A DNA stretch of 64,000 nt from Caballeronia catudaia (lineage in GTDB: Bacteria; Pseudomonadota; Gammaproteobacteria; Burkholderiales; Burkholderiaceae): assembly GCF_001544755.2 (NCBI RefSeq), contig NZ_FCOF02000030.1:1-64000 (forward strand), in the 5' to 3' direction. Each line of letters starts with the position of its first letter. Within the stretch, counting starts at the first letter, position 1. The notes under the pieces are model-generated. The model was not told the origin of the DNA and did no database searches. It saw only the letters and a program-made list of their open reading frames with translations. Positions 9,056-18,084 of the stretch are shown one piece after another. The position numbers and the translations under genes are program-made.

Positions 9056-10660
9056 TCACCGCTGGCCCTCCGCAAACTCTGCAAGACGCGGATGGCATGG
9101 CCAGCCCTGCGACGCCATATCGGCATCGAGACCCATCGGCTCCTGACGGAACAGGCGCTCGTCCATCAGCTTGAGATCCGGCGAGATGACGGGACGGAAC
9201 GCCATATGCGCGAGCACGTCGCGTTCGAGATCGATGCCGGGCGCGATCTCGATGAGTTCCAGCGCGCCGTCGATGGCGCGAAACACCGCGCGCTCGGTGA
9301 CGAAGAGCGTCGTCTGCTTGCGCTCCTGCGCGAACGGTCCGCTATACGACACCTGCTGCAGTTTCGACACGAACTTGCGATGCGCGCCTTCCTTGAGTAT
9401 CTGCAGCTTGCCGCCTTCGCACGACACTCGCAGATCGCCCGCCGTGAACGTGCCGCCGAAGACCATCTTGCGCGCGTTCTGGCTTATGTTGATGAAGCCG
9501 CCCACGCCGATCAGCTTGTTCGCGAAGCGGCTGATATTGACGCTGCCCTGCGCGTCTATTTCGACAGCCGAAAGAAACGCGATATCGATGCCGCCGCCAT
9601 CGTAGAAATCGAACTGATACGGCATGTCCACGATTGCGCTGTAGTTACGCGCGGCGCCGGCATCGAGCCCCGCCGCGGGCGCGCCGCCGATCAGCCCTTG
9701 CTCGTTGGTCAGCACGATGTGATGCAGCACGTCTTCTTCCGCCGCGACCAACCCGATCCCCGTGCACACGCCCGAGCCGACGTTGCACACCGCGCCCAGG
9801 CTCAGTTCCATCGCGAGACGCCGCGCGATGATCTTGCGTTCGTCGAGCGGCAGGCGCGGGAAGCCACCGAGCGGAATGCGCATCTCGCCGGTGAACGACG
9901 GATCGTAGGCCGTCTGATACGTCACTGGCTGATCGGCAACGACCACGACCGCATCGACGAGCATGCCGGGAATCTTCACCGTCTTCGCGGGCAAGGTGCC
10001 GCGCTTCGCAAGCCGCTTGACCTGCACGATCACGAGGCCGCCGTTGCGCCTGGTCGCCTGCGCCATCGAGAGCATGTCGCCGAACACGGCCTCGTGCTCC
10101 ATCGACACGTTGCCGTCCTCGTCCGACGTCGTGCCGCGCAGGAACGCGACATCGACTTCGAACGGCTTGTAGAACAGCCACTCGCGGCCTTCCAGTTCGA
10201 TCAGGCTCACGAGCTTGTCGTCGCTCGGCGCGCCCTGCAGGCCGCCGTCGTTGCGCGGGTCCACGAAAGTATGCAGTCCGACATGACTGATGAGCCCCGG
10301 CCGGCCCGCCGCCATCTCGCGCGTGAGCTGCGAGAGCGCGCCCTGCGGCAGGGTCCACGCTTCGACCTCTTTGTTCAGCGCCATTTGCGCGAGCGCCGGC
10401 GAATCGACCAGCGTGCCGCACACGACGCGTTTGAGCAAGCCCGCATGCGCGAGACGGGACGCGCCGCGCTCACCGCGGTCGCCGAGGCCGACCGGATGCA
10501 CCGACGTGATCCGGCGCGGCACGCCTCGCGCGAGGAAGCGCCGTTCGAGCGCCTCGATCAGCGCTTCCGGCACGGCGTGCCCGCTTCCCGATCCGCCGAT
10601 CATCAACGTATCGCCATCCTTCAGCAACGATGCAGCCTGGTCGGCGGTCAAAATCTGCAT
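9056..10660 (-). CDS. Type I acyl-CoA:acetate/3-ketoacid CoA-transferase (fused alpha-beta)
   Basis: 534 residues, the usual length of propionate-CoA-transferase-like fusions. The glycine-rich N-terminal MIGGSGSGHAVPEALIEALERRF starts the alpha half. The catalytic glutamate lies in the beta half at VLTNEQGLIGGAPAAGLDAG, followed by FYDGGGIDIAFLSAVEID and RKMVFGGTFTAG. It should move CoA from a donor such as acetyl- or succinyl-CoA to a carboxylic acid, activating it for beta-oxidation. Two paralogues (23952 and 26662) lie in the neighbouring plus-strand operon. Acid substrate unknown. Confidence 0.88.
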   Translation of the reverse strand: MQILTADQAASLLKDGDTLMIGGSGSGHAVPEALIEALERRFLARGVPRRITSVHPVGLGDRGERGASRLAHAGLLKRVVCGTLVDSPALAQMALNKEVEAWTLPQGALSQLTREMAAGRPGLISHVGLHTFVDPRNDGGLQGAPSDDKLVSLIELEGREWLFYKPFEVDVAFLRGTTSDEDGNVSMEHEAVFGDMLSMAQATRRNGGLVIVQVKRLAKRGTLPAKTVKIPGMLVDAVVVVADQPVTYQTAYDPSFTGEMRIPLGGFPRLPLDERKIIARRLAMELSLGAVCNVGSGVCTGIGLVAAEEDVLHHIVLTNEQGLIGGAPAAGLDAGAARNYSAIVDMPYQFDFYDGGGIDIAFLSAVEIDAQGSVNISRFANKLIGVGGFINISQNARKMVFGGTFTAGDLRVSCEGGKLQILKEGAHRKFVSKLQQVSYSGPFAQERKQTTLFVTERAVFRAIDGALELIEIAPGIDLERDVLAHMAFRPVISPDLKLMDERLFRQEPMGLDADMASQGWPCHPRLAEFAEGQR

Positions 10661-10733
10661 GTTCTCTACTCCGTTTCAGTCTGTTTATGCATGCGCGATG
10701 CGCCTCTTCGACGCATCCCGATCTTTCAGGCTC

Positions 10734-12077
10734 TCAAACTGCCGAGCGCGATTCCTGGAACACGGGATGATCGTCCCGATGTCGCGAGAGGTGTTTCCCG
10801 AGCAGCGCGGCGATCAGCGTGAGCAGGCAGAAGACGGCGAGGAACACCATCACGTAGGTCGGCTTGCCGTTCGCATAGGCGACGAGCGCGGTCGCGATGA
10901 ACGGCGTCGGCCCGCCGATGAGCGCGCCGGAGAATTCCCGGCACATCGCGATGCCGGAGAATCGATAATGCGTCGGAAACAGATTCGACAGGAACGCGCC
11001 CTGAGCGCCGCACGTGCAACCCCAGCTGATGCCGTAGACCGCGCTCATCGCGATCGTGGCGAGCACGACGTCTTTCGAATCGATCGCATAAAACAGCGGC
11101 CACACGAGCGCGAGCGCGATAATCGCGCCGGCCGCGAACACGTTGCCGCTGCCGTACTTGTCCGCGAGCATGCCGCCGACGGGCGCGCAGAACAGCGAGA
11201 AGCCCAGCGCGATGATCAGCACGACGAGGCTGTCCGACTTGGCCATGCCGACAGTGTTCGTCATGTAGCTCAGCGCGAATGTGTTGAGCACGTAGCTGAG
11301 CGCCTGATGGCCGCCCATCGCGAAGAAACCGCACACCAGCTCGCGACGGCTGTTGCGGAACAGGTCCGCGACCGGCACCTTCTCCGCTCTGGCCTTTGCG
11401 CTCGCCTTCTCCATCGCGGCGACGTATTCGGGCGTCTCGTCGAGCTTCGAGCGGATGTAGACCGCGACGCCAAAGAGCGCGAGCGACAGAAGGAACGGCA
11501 CCCGCCACGCCCACGTGAACAGGATGTCCTCCGGCACGTACGAGATCATCAGGAAGGTGGCGATCGCGATCATCACGCCGAAGTTGGTGGCCGCGTTCGG
11601 AATCGACGTGAAGAACGCGCGGCGGCTGGGCGGCGTGTATTCGGCGATCAGCGTGATCGCGCCGGCGAGTTCCGCGCCAGCGCCGAAGCCCTGCGCCATG
11701 CGCAGCAGCACCAGCAGAATCGGCGCGATCACGCCCGCCTGCTGCCAGGTCGGCAATATCCCTAGCCCGACCGTGGCCGCGCCCATGATCGTCACGCAGA
11801 ACACGAGCGCGGGCTTGCGGCCGTATTTGTCGCCGATATGCGAAATGACGATGCCGCCGAGCGGCCGGATGATGAACCCGACCGCGAAGGTCGCGAACGC
11901 GGCGAGCGTGCCGGCCAGCGAAGACAGTTGCGGAAAGAACAGCTTGTTGATGATGAGGCCCGATGCCGCTGCATAGAGCCCATAGTCGTACCACTCGATG
12001 ATCGTGCCGAGTGTCGACGCGAACACGGCGCGCCGGATGTTCCTGCGGTCTGCTTTCTGCGCATGTGCTGCTTGCAT
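10734..12077 (-). CDS. MFS transporter, metabolite:H+ symporter (MHS) type
   Basis: 447 residues from ATG with AGGAGA upstream. About 12 hydrophobic spans. MHS-type N-terminal FASTLGTIIEWYDYGLYAAAS and the loop 2-3 signature ISHIGDKYGRKPALV are clear; EYTPPSRRAFFTSIPNA and LADKYGSGN are also typical. Relatives import small organic acids, dicarboxylates or shikimate. It sits between the enoyl-CoA hydratase and CoA-transferase genes, so it probably imports the acid that the CoA-transferase activates. Confidence 0.88.
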   Translation of the reverse strand: MQAAHAQKADRRNIRRAVFASTLGTIIEWYDYGLYAAASGLIINKLFFPQLSSLAGTLAAFATFAVGFIIRPLGGIVISHIGDKYGRKPALVFCVTIMGAATVGLGILPTWQQAGVIAPILLVLLRMAQGFGAGAELAGAITLIAEYTPPSRRAFFTSIPNAATNFGVMIAIATFLMISYVPEDILFTWAWRVPFLLSLALFGVAVYIRSKLDETPEYVAAMEKASAKARAEKVPVADLFRNSRRELVCGFFAMGGHQALSYVLNTFALSYMTNTVGMAKSDSLVVLIIALGFSLFCAPVGGMLADKYGSGNVFAAGAIIALALVWPLFYAIDSKDVVLATIAMSAVYGISWGCTCGAQGAFLSNLFPTHYRFSGIAMCREFSGALIGGPTPFIATALVAYANGKPTYVMVFLAVFCLLTLIAALLGKHLSRHRDDHPVFQESRSAV

Positions 12078-12154
12078 GGCGCTGTCTCCTGCTTCTCTCT
12101 GGTTTTGTGCGACGCCGCGCTGTCACGGCGTTCGTCGACGGATCGCGTTGCGGA

Positions 12155-12913
12155 TCAGGATCGGCCCGAACGGCGGCCAAATGCGTTGGCGCCCTCCTCG
12201 TAATTGCCCGAGGCGAAGCAGAGCGACGTCAGCTCGTTCTCGTAGCGAATGCCCTGTTCGACGCTCATCGACAGCGATGCGCGCACGGCCGCCTTCACCG
12301 ACTGCGTCGCGATCGGGCTGAACTCGGCCATCTTGCGGCACAGCGCCATCGCGGTATCGACGACGGCCGCATCCTCGACCACCATCTCGACGAGACCGAT
12401 GCTGCGCGCCTCGTTCGCATCGATGGTGTCGCCGGTCAGGAGAAGGCGCATGGCCTGCCCGTAGCCGACGAGTCGCGGCAGCATCTGCGACGCGCCGCCG
12501 CCGCCCACCCAGCCACGCACGACTTCGGGCGCGCCGAACTTAGCGCTCTGGCCGGCGACGCGGACATCGGCGCCGAGCATCATCTCGAATCCGCCGCCGA
12601 GCACCCAGCCCTTCAGCGCGGCGACGACCGGCTTGGTGAAGTCGCGGATGACCATCGCGTAATCGGTGCGGGCGCGAAATTCCCACGCCGTGCGATACGT
12701 CTTGAGCGAATGCAGATCGCTGCCCGCGCTGAATGCGCGCTCGCCTTCGCCGCGCAGCAGCACCACGCGGATCGCGTCGTCGCGCTCGATGTCCTGCCGG
12801 ATGGCGACCAGCGTCTGCGTCATTTCGGGCGTGATCGAGTTCATCTTCTCCGGTCGATTGATGACGATCTCGGCCACCGCGTCGTGCCGGCGCACCACGA
12901 TTCGATCCTGCAT
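12155..12913 (-). CDS. Enoyl-CoA hydratase/isomerase (crotonase family)
   Basis: 252 residues, ATG preceded by AAGGAGGCAGG. Crotonase oxyanion-hole segments GEGERAFSAGSDLHSL and LKGWVLGGGFEMMLGADVRV are present, with glutamates at both classical catalytic positions (GGGFEMM and FGAPEVVRG). First gene of the minus operon that runs through the MHS transporter, CoA-transferase and MaoC genes, and divergent from the TetR gene. Confidence 0.9.
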   Translation of the reverse strand: MQDRIVVRRHDAVAEIVINRPEKMNSITPEMTQTLVAIRQDIERDDAIRVVLLRGEGERAFSAGSDLHSLKTYRTAWEFRARTDYAMVIRDFTKPVVAALKGWVLGGGFEMMLGADVRVAGQSAKFGAPEVVRGWVGGGGASQMLPRLVGYGQAMRLLLTGDTIDANEARSIGLVEMVVEDAAVVDTAMALCRKMAEFSPIATQSVKAAVRASLSMSVEQGIRYENELTSLCFASGNYEEGANAFGRRSGRS

Positions 12914-12964
12914 CCTGCCTCCTTTTCCGACTGTCGTAGCAGTCTTGTCCCATTCGAGTTTTCC

Positions 12965-12987
12965 CTTATACTTATTTGCTAGTAAGT
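12965..12987. promoter_or_regulatory. Divergent promoter region with 18-bp inverted repeat, candidate TetR operator
   Basis: ACTTATTTGCTAGTAAGT at 12970-12987 has ACTTA/TAAGT arms (7 of 9 base pairs symmetrical). On the minus strand it immediately precedes the -10-like TATAAG (12970-12965), so a bound repressor would block the hydratase operon. The TetR gene is transcribed the other way from about 13205. Assignment to that TetR is inferred. Confidence 0.5.
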
Positions 12988-13204
12988 ACAGTGAGCCGAC
13001 ATTAACATCATTGCCGAACGGTAGGCAACGGAATTTTCGAGGAGAAGGAGAATGGCGCGCGCGCAGTCGTTTGCGGAGCGGCCGAAGGGGCGATCGATAA
13101 ATGGGGGGCGTGTAAAATCAGCCGCGCATTGCGCATCATCCAGGTCCGATGCTTCGCCCCGCATGAGGCCAAGTCCATACTCCGATCCTCGCCGAGGTGA
13201 ACCG

Positions 13205-13843
13205 TTGAGTCAGAACGACAAATCGAAGTCCGCATCGAGAAAGTCCCCGATGTACGACAGCATCAAGGACCTGGCGAAGAAGCTCCTGATCGCGCACGGC
13301 TATCACAAGACGACGTTCGGCGTGATCGCCAAGGAGCTCGGCATCACCACGACCAACATCCACTATCACTTCGGCAACAAGAACAGTCTTGTCGAGGAAG
13401 TGGTGAAGGAATACGTGGCGGGCGCCATCGAAGGACAGAAGAAGATCTGGCTCGACGAAAGCCTGTCGCTGCAAGAAAAAGTGCAGGCCGAAGTCGCCTA
13501 TAACCGCAACCTGTTCCGCAAATACAACCCCGGCGGCAGAACGCGCAAGCCGTGGAGCCTGATCGGACGTCTGCGTCTGGAAAGCGATGTCCTGACCGAC
13601 GAGGCGCGCGCGGCGCTCGCGGGCTTCACGGCCGAAATCCACAGGGCCGTCGAAAGCGCCGTCGAGCATGCGAGCCGCACCGGCGAGCTGAAGCGCGACA
13701 CACCGAAGGAAGACCTGATCTTTCTGCTGACGCATCTGGTCGACAGTCTGTCGGTGTTCGCGCAGGACGCGGGCGGCTTCGAGCGCGTCGAACAGTTCAT
13801 GAAGTCTTTCTCCGTCGTGGTGCTCGCGAAGTACACCAAGTGA
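13205..13843 (+). CDS. TetR/AcrR-family transcriptional regulator
   Basis: About 212 residues. I chose the TTG at 13205 because GAGGTGA lies just upstream; the open frame extends back to 13052 but without a comparable site. Helix-turn-helix: IKDLAKKLLIAHGYHKTTFGVIAKELGITTTNIHYHFGNKNSLVEEVV (residues ~18-65), typical of TetR. The C-terminal ligand domain is variable. Divergent from the hydratase/MHS/CoA-transferase/MaoC operon, which it probably represses until an acyl-CoA or acid inducer binds. Confidence 0.88.
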   Translation: MSQNDKSKSASRKSPMYDSIKDLAKKLLIAHGYHKTTFGVIAKELGITTTNIHYHFGNKNSLVEEVVKEYVAGAIEGQKKIWLDESLSLQEKVQAEVAYNRNLFRKYNPGGRTRKPWSLIGRLRLESDVLTDEARAALAGFTAEIHRAVESAVEHASRTGELKRDTPKEDLIFLLTHLVDSLSVFAQDAGGFERVEQFMKSFSVVVLAKYTK

Positions 13844-13871
13844 TTTTTCTCCGCCGAAGCGCATCGGCGGC

Positions 13872-13900
13872 TGGACAATTAGATCGATCTACCTTATTGT
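13872..13900 (+). promoter_or_regulatory. Sigma70-type promoter with palindromic operator TAGATCGATCTA in the spacer
   Basis: TGGACA (13872-13877) and TATTGT (13895-13900) are separated by exactly 17 bp. The perfect 12-bp palindrome at 13880-13891 lies entirely in that spacer, the arrangement of a repressor-controlled promoter. The same 12-mer recurs at 16975 and 31911. Start of the oxidoreductase/AroE-like/LacI operon. Confidence 0.7.
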
Positions 13901-13919
13901 CCTCCAACGGAGACGACAA

Positions 13920-14966
13920 ATGAACGAGACCGGCTTCAATATCGCCGTCGTGGGCGCGGGCATGGCATCCGCGCCGCATCTGGCGAGCCTTCTGGCATTG
14001 CAGGATCGCGCGACCGTACGCCATGTCGTCGCGCGTTCGGAGGAGCGCGCAGGCGCGTTCGCGCGTCGGTTGCCGCACGCGCGCGTGACGCTCGATCTCG
14101 ACACCGCCCTCGCCGACGAACACGTCGATGGCGTACTGCTGCTGACCCCGCCGAACACGCATCTCGAGCTCGGTGCCAGGATTGCGGCGGCTGGCAAGCA
14201 TCTGCTGGTCGAGAAACCGATCGATGTCACCACGTCCCGCGCGCGTGAGCTGGTCGCGCTATGCGATGCACGCGGCATCGTCGCGGCGGCGGTACTGCAA
14301 CATCGCACGCGCGACGCATCGCGCAAGCTGCGTGAACTGCTCGACGCACGCGCGCTCGGCGAGATTCACAGCGCGAGCATCGCCGTGCCGTGGTGGCGTC
14401 CGCAGTCGTATTACGACGAACCGGGACGCGGCACGCTGGCCCGCGACGGCGGCGGCGTGCTGATGACGCAAGCCATTCACACGCTCGATCTTTTCCTGTG
14501 GCTGGTCGGCCTTCCGGACGACGTCTTCTGCTACGCGATCACCAGCCGTGCGCACCGCATGGAATGCGAAGACACCGTGGCGGGCGTCATGAAGTATCGA
14601 AACGGCTGCGTCGCGTCGCTGCACGCGAGCACGGCGATCTTTCCCGGCTTCCCCGAACGCATCGAAATCAGCGGCAGTAAAGGAAGCGCCACGCTCGGCG
14701 GCGGCAGGCTCATCGTGCAGTACATGGACGGCGCCGTGCTCGAAGAAGGCGAAACGGCTTCCCTCGGTTCCGGCGCGAACCCGATGGCCTTCTCGCATCA
14801 CGCGCATCAGGCCGTCATCGACAATTTCATCGAAGCCGCCACGCACGGAGCCGAGCCGGTCGCCTCGCTACGGAGCGCGCTCGACGTCCATCTGCTGATC
14901 GATGCGCTGATCGCGTCGTCGGCGAATTATCGACCCATGCCCGTCAACCCAGGCTCGTCATCATGA
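13920..14966 (+). CDS. Gfo/Idh/MocA-family NAD(P)-dependent oxidoreductase
   Basis: 348 residues. Rossmann start NIAVVGAGMASAPHLASLLAL, then the hallmark LLVEKPIDVT (residues ~98-107) and C-terminal substrate-domain segments GGVLMTQAIHTLDLFLWLVG and ISGSKGSATL. Relatives oxidise sugar, cyclitol or hydroxy-acid hydroxyls. First gene of the operon after an operator-controlled promoter; its stop overlaps the next start (ATGA). It may oxidise a ring or side-chain hydroxyl of the island's substrate. Confidence 0.9.
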   Translation: MNETGFNIAVVGAGMASAPHLASLLALQDRATVRHVVARSEERAGAFARRLPHARVTLDLDTALADEHVDGVLLLTPPNTHLELGARIAAAGKHLLVEKPIDVTTSRARELVALCDARGIVAAAVLQHRTRDASRKLRELLDARALGEIHSASIAVPWWRPQSYYDEPGRGTLARDGGGVLMTQAIHTLDLFLWLVGLPDDVFCYAITSRAHRMECEDTVAGVMKYRNGCVASLHASTAIFPGFPERIEISGSKGSATLGGGRLIVQYMDGAVLEEGETASLGSGANPMAFSHHAHQAVIDNFIEAATHGAEPVASLRSALDVHLLIDALIASSANYRPMPVNPGSSS

Positions 14967-15787
14967 CTTCCGCACTGAATGCCGCCGTCGCCGGAGACAC
15001 GCGCCTTTTCGCCATCGTCGGCGATCCGATCGCGCAGGCGCGCTCGCCGCTCGTCTTCAACGAGATTTTCCAGCGCATGGGCGTGAATGCCGTGCTCGTG
15101 CCGATGCAGATTCCGTCCGCGTCGCTTAGCGCCGCCATCGCCGGACTGAAGACGATCGGCAATCTCGATGGCATCGTCGTCACGGTGCCGCACAAGATCT
15201 CGATGACCGGCCTCGTCGACCGGTTGCTGCCGATCGCGCAGAAAGTGGGTGCGATCAACTGCATGCGCCGCACGGAAACGGGCGAATGGGCCGGCGAGAT
15301 GTACGACGGCGAAGGCTTCACGCGCGGGCTGCGCAAAGAGGGCCACGAGCCGCGCGGCATGTCGGTGTTTCAGGCGGGCGCGGGCGGAGCCGGCAAGGCG
15401 CTGGCGCATGCGCTCGCGAGCGCGGGCGTGAAGTCGCTGCAATTGACCGACGTGGATCGCGCAAAGCAGGACGCGCTGATCGCGGATCTGGCGCAGGCCT
15501 ATCCGACGCTGAACGTCTCGGCCGGAAGCGCCGCACCCGAAGATGTCGATATGGTCGTCAACGCGACGCCCTGCGGCATGGCGGCGGGCGATCCGCTGCC
15601 GTTCGATCTCGCCCGGCTCGACCGCCGCGCACTGGTGGCCGACATCATCATGAAGCCGGAGCGGACTCGACTGCTGCATCAGGCCGAAGAACGCGGCCAT
15701 CGCGTTCATCTCGGCCGGCATCTTCTGGAGAATCAGGCGGAAATCGTCGCCGAGTTTTTCGGCCTGAAGCACGCTGAGCACGCTTGA
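14963..15787 (+). CDS. Shikimate/quinate dehydrogenase-like oxidoreductase (AroE family paralogue)
   Basis: 274 residues. AroE-like blocks: IVGDPIAQARSPLVFNEIF, TVPHK (catalytic Lys), VGAINCM, AGAGGAGKALAHALA (cofactor loop) and VNATPCGM. It departs from housekeeping AroE in the substrate pocket: ARSPLVFN instead of S-S-SP--H-N, and MYDGEGF instead of NTDG-GF. A catabolic or alternative-substrate dehydrogenase is therefore more likely than a biosynthetic one. Overlaps the upstream gene by 4 bp. Confidence 0.85.
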   Translation: MTSALNAAVAGDTRLFAIVGDPIAQARSPLVFNEIFQRMGVNAVLVPMQIPSASLSAAIAGLKTIGNLDGIVVTVPHKISMTGLVDRLLPIAQKVGAINCMRRTETGEWAGEMYDGEGFTRGLRKEGHEPRGMSVFQAGAGGAGKALAHALASAGVKSLQLTDVDRAKQDALIADLAQAYPTLNVSAGSAAPEDVDMVVNATPCGMAAGDPLPFDLARLDRRALVADIIMKPERTRLLHQAEERGHRVHLGRHLLENQAEIVAEFFGLKHAEHA

Positions 15788-15861
15788 GCATGCCCGAGCG
15801 GAAACGGGACCTTGCGGCCGATTCGGATACACTCCGGGCATACGACTCATCGACCGTTCCA

Positions 15862-16890
15862 ATGTCCCGAGGCAAACCAGGTTCTCCCGTCACGCTGCTG
15901 GATATCGCCAACGATCTCGGCCTGTCCAGAGCAACGGTCTCGCTCGTGCTGCGCAACAGCCCGCGCATTTCCGAAGCCACGCGCGAGCGCGTGCTGGAAG
16001 CGTTCAAGCGCAAGGGCTACGTCTACAACCGCCATGCGGCGGGCATGCGCAGCAATCGGACGAACACCGTCGGCGTCGTCGTCAACGATCTCGCCAATCC
16101 CTACTTCACGATGCTGGTCCGCTCCATCGAGGCCAGTCTGAGCACGCAGGGATTCATGACGCTGCTCGGCAATACCGACGAATCGCTCGAACGGCAAAGC
16201 CGCTTTCTCGAGACCGTGCGGCAGCACAACATCGACGGCCTCATCGTCTGTCCGACCGAATCGACCACGGCCGCCCAGATGCGCCAGGTGCTGGCGTGGG
16301 GCATTCCATGCGTATTCGCTTCACGCTACGTCGCCGGGCTTCAGGCCGATTATGTCGGCGCGGACAATCGCCGTGGCATGGCGCTCGCAACCGCGCATCT
16401 GATTTCCCTCGGGCATAAACGCATCGCGATGATCGGCGGCGTCATGCGCGCCTCCACCGGCAGCGACCGCGCCGAGGGCTATCGCGACGCGCTGCGCGAC
16501 GCAAAAATGAAGCTCGACGAACGGCTGCTCGTCCCGTCGCCGCTGACGCGTCACGACGGCAAGCGCATCATCACCGAGCTGCTCGCGCTTAAAAATCCGC
16601 CGACAGCGGTGGTGTGCGGCAACGACATCGTCGCGTTCGGCGTGATGCTCGGCCTGCGCGCACACGGCATCGAACCCGGCGCCGACTTCGGCGTCGTGGG
16701 CTTCGACGACGTGCCCGAGGCCGAGCTCTGGGAGCCGCCGCTGACCACGGTCCAGGTCTTGCAGGACGACATCGGTCGCGCCGCCGCCGATCTGCTGCTC
16801 AAGCGCATGACGGAGCCGTCGCGCACGCCTACGCGCATCGTCTCCGAGCCGGTTCTCGTCATCCGCGGAACCTGCGGCGCGCGCAAATAA
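15862..16890 (+). CDS. LacI-family transcriptional regulator
   Basis: 342 residues from ATG 15862; upstream in-frame starts (TTG 15784, ATG 15790) would add up to 26 residues before the DNA-binding domain. LacI headpiece VTLLDIANDLGLSRATVSLVLRNSPRISEATRERVLEA is followed by the hinge and periplasmic-binding-like core (VGVVVNDLANPYFTMLVRSIE, GFDDVPEAELWEPPLTTV). The headpiece recognises even palindromes with a central CG, and TAGATCGATCTA fits that. Last gene of its operon; probable controller of the three operators at 13880, 16975 and 31911. Confidence 0.9.
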   Translation: MSRGKPGSPVTLLDIANDLGLSRATVSLVLRNSPRISEATRERVLEAFKRKGYVYNRHAAGMRSNRTNTVGVVVNDLANPYFTMLVRSIEASLSTQGFMTLLGNTDESLERQSRFLETVRQHNIDGLIVCPTESTTAAQMRQVLAWGIPCVFASRYVAGLQADYVGADNRRGMALATAHLISLGHKRIAMIGGVMRASTGSDRAEGYRDALRDAKMKLDERLLVPSPLTRHDGKRIITELLALKNPPTAVVCGNDIVAFGVMLGLRAHGIEPGADFGVVGFDDVPEAELWEPPLTTVQVLQDDIGRAAADLLLKRMTEPSRTPTRIVSEPVLVIRGTCGARK

Positions 16891-16900
16891 GCGTTCGCGT

Positions 16901-16924
16901 CCCGAACGCGCGCCGTTCGGGTTT
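16901..16924 (+). terminator. Rho-independent-like terminator after the LacI gene
   Basis: CCCGAACG and CGTTCGGG form a perfect 8-bp stem around a 5-nt loop, followed by TTT. It begins 11 bp past the LacI stop and separates this operon from the TRAP operon. Confidence 0.6.
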
Positions 16925-16974
16925 CCCTTAGAAAAATCCGCTTGCACCGTATCCGCACAACTTTTACTCTGTAG

Positions 16975-16986
16975 TAGATCGATCTA
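16975..16986. promoter_or_regulatory. Operator palindrome TAGATCGATCTA upstream of the TRAP operon
   Basis: Perfect 12-bp palindrome 90 bp upstream of the binding-protein ATG. Promoter boxes are less clear here than at the other two copies; a weak TTGCAC/TACTCT pair 17 bp apart lies just before it. Second of three identical copies. Confidence 0.6.
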
Positions 16987-17075
16987 ACACATTTTCGCAG
17001 TGGCACGCGGCCGTGCCGTCGGCGCCGCCTTCGTCGCAGTTCAATATGGGCATCAGAACCGTAGGAATCCGATAT

Positions 17076-18062
17076 ATGCGTGACTACCTTCTCTCTCGCC
17101 GCAAACTGTTGATGCTCACGGCGGCGTCCGCGGCCGCGGGCTGCCTGCCGCGCTTCGCCAGTGCGGACACCCAGACGATCCGTATCGGCGATGTCGTCGA
17201 CCGCCACAATCCGGAAGTCATCACCGAGAACCTGATGGCCAAGCGTCTGAAGGAAACGACCGGCTTCGACGCGCGCGTGTTTCCGGACGGCGTGCTCGGT
17301 TCGCACACGCGCATGAACGAGCAGTTGCGCAACGGCACGCTCGAAGTCACGGTCACGAACGTGGCCGATCTCGAAGGCTACGACAAGCGTCTCGGCCTGT
17401 TCGCGATGCCGTTCGCGTTCACCGACCGCAAATCGCTCTTCGCGGCGCAGGACGGCGCGCTCGGCAAGGCCTACGCGGGCATCCTCGACAATCTCGGCTT
17501 CGTGCTGCTCGGCTGGTTCGACTCGGGCCTGCGCAGCGTCTACAACCGCGCGCGCCCGATCAACGAACCCGGCGATCTGAAAGGCCTCAAGATCCGCACG
17601 CAGGGCAACCAGATCATGATCGCGACGTTCAACCAACTCGGCGCGCAGGCCACGCCGCTCGACACGACGCAGATCTATTCCGCGCTGCAGCAGGGCGTCG
17701 TCGATGGCGCCGAGAACTCCGTCACCTTTTTCGTGCAGCAGCATCACAGCGAAGTGGCGAAGTACTACTCGTATACAAACCACTTCTTTTCGATCGATCC
17801 GATGCTCGCCAGCAAGAAGTGGTTCGATTCGCTCGACCCGAAGAAGCAGGACGCCGTGAAGGAAGCCGCCGCGCAGGCGCAGCAGCACGAGCGCGATTTG
17901 TGGCTGGCTTCGGACGCGAAATATCTCGCCGAAGCCAAGAAGAACGGCGCCGCGTTCAACGACGCGAATCTTCCCGCGTTCCAGGCGGCGGTCAAGCCGA
18001 TCTACACGAAGTACCGCGCGAACTTCGCCGAACTGGGCAGCTACCTGCCCGCCCTCGGATAA
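17076..18062 (+). CDS. TRAP transporter substrate-binding protein (DctP family)
   Basis: 328 residues from ATG 17076 (TAGGAA upstream). The N-terminus LLSRRKLLMLTAASAAAGCLPRFASA has an SRRKLL twin-arginine-like motif, so export may be by Tat. The DctP core includes KIRTQGNQIMIATFNQLGAQATPLD, whose Arg normally salt-bridges the ligand carboxylate, and YSALQQGVVDGAENS. It delivers a carboxylate-bearing substrate to the DctQM genes that follow. First gene of the large operon. Confidence 0.9.
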   Translation: MRDYLLSRRKLLMLTAASAAAGCLPRFASADTQTIRIGDVVDRHNPEVITENLMAKRLKETTGFDARVFPDGVLGSHTRMNEQLRNGTLEVTVTNVADLEGYDKRLGLFAMPFAFTDRKSLFAAQDGALGKAYAGILDNLGFVLLGWFDSGLRSVYNRARPINEPGDLKGLKIRTQGNQIMIATFNQLGAQATPLDTTQIYSALQQGVVDGAENSVTFFVQQHHSEVAKYYSYTNHFFSIDPMLASKKWFDSLDPKKQDAVKEAAAQAQQHERDLWLASDAKYLAEAKKNGAAFNDANLPAFQAAVKPIYTKYRANFAELGSYLPALG

Positions 18063-18084
18063 CTCCAGCGAGAGGTTCCCCGAC

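Noticed and set aside
8984-10822. 612-codon plus-strand ORF antisense to the CoA-transferase gene
   Set aside because: It mirrors the high-GC third-position bias of the real minus-strand gene, is full of Arg/His/Asp runs and matches no family.
13850-13870. CCGCCGA/TCGGCGG hairpin after the TetR gene as a terminator
   Set aside because: No T-run follows the stem on either strand; the T-run lies before it.
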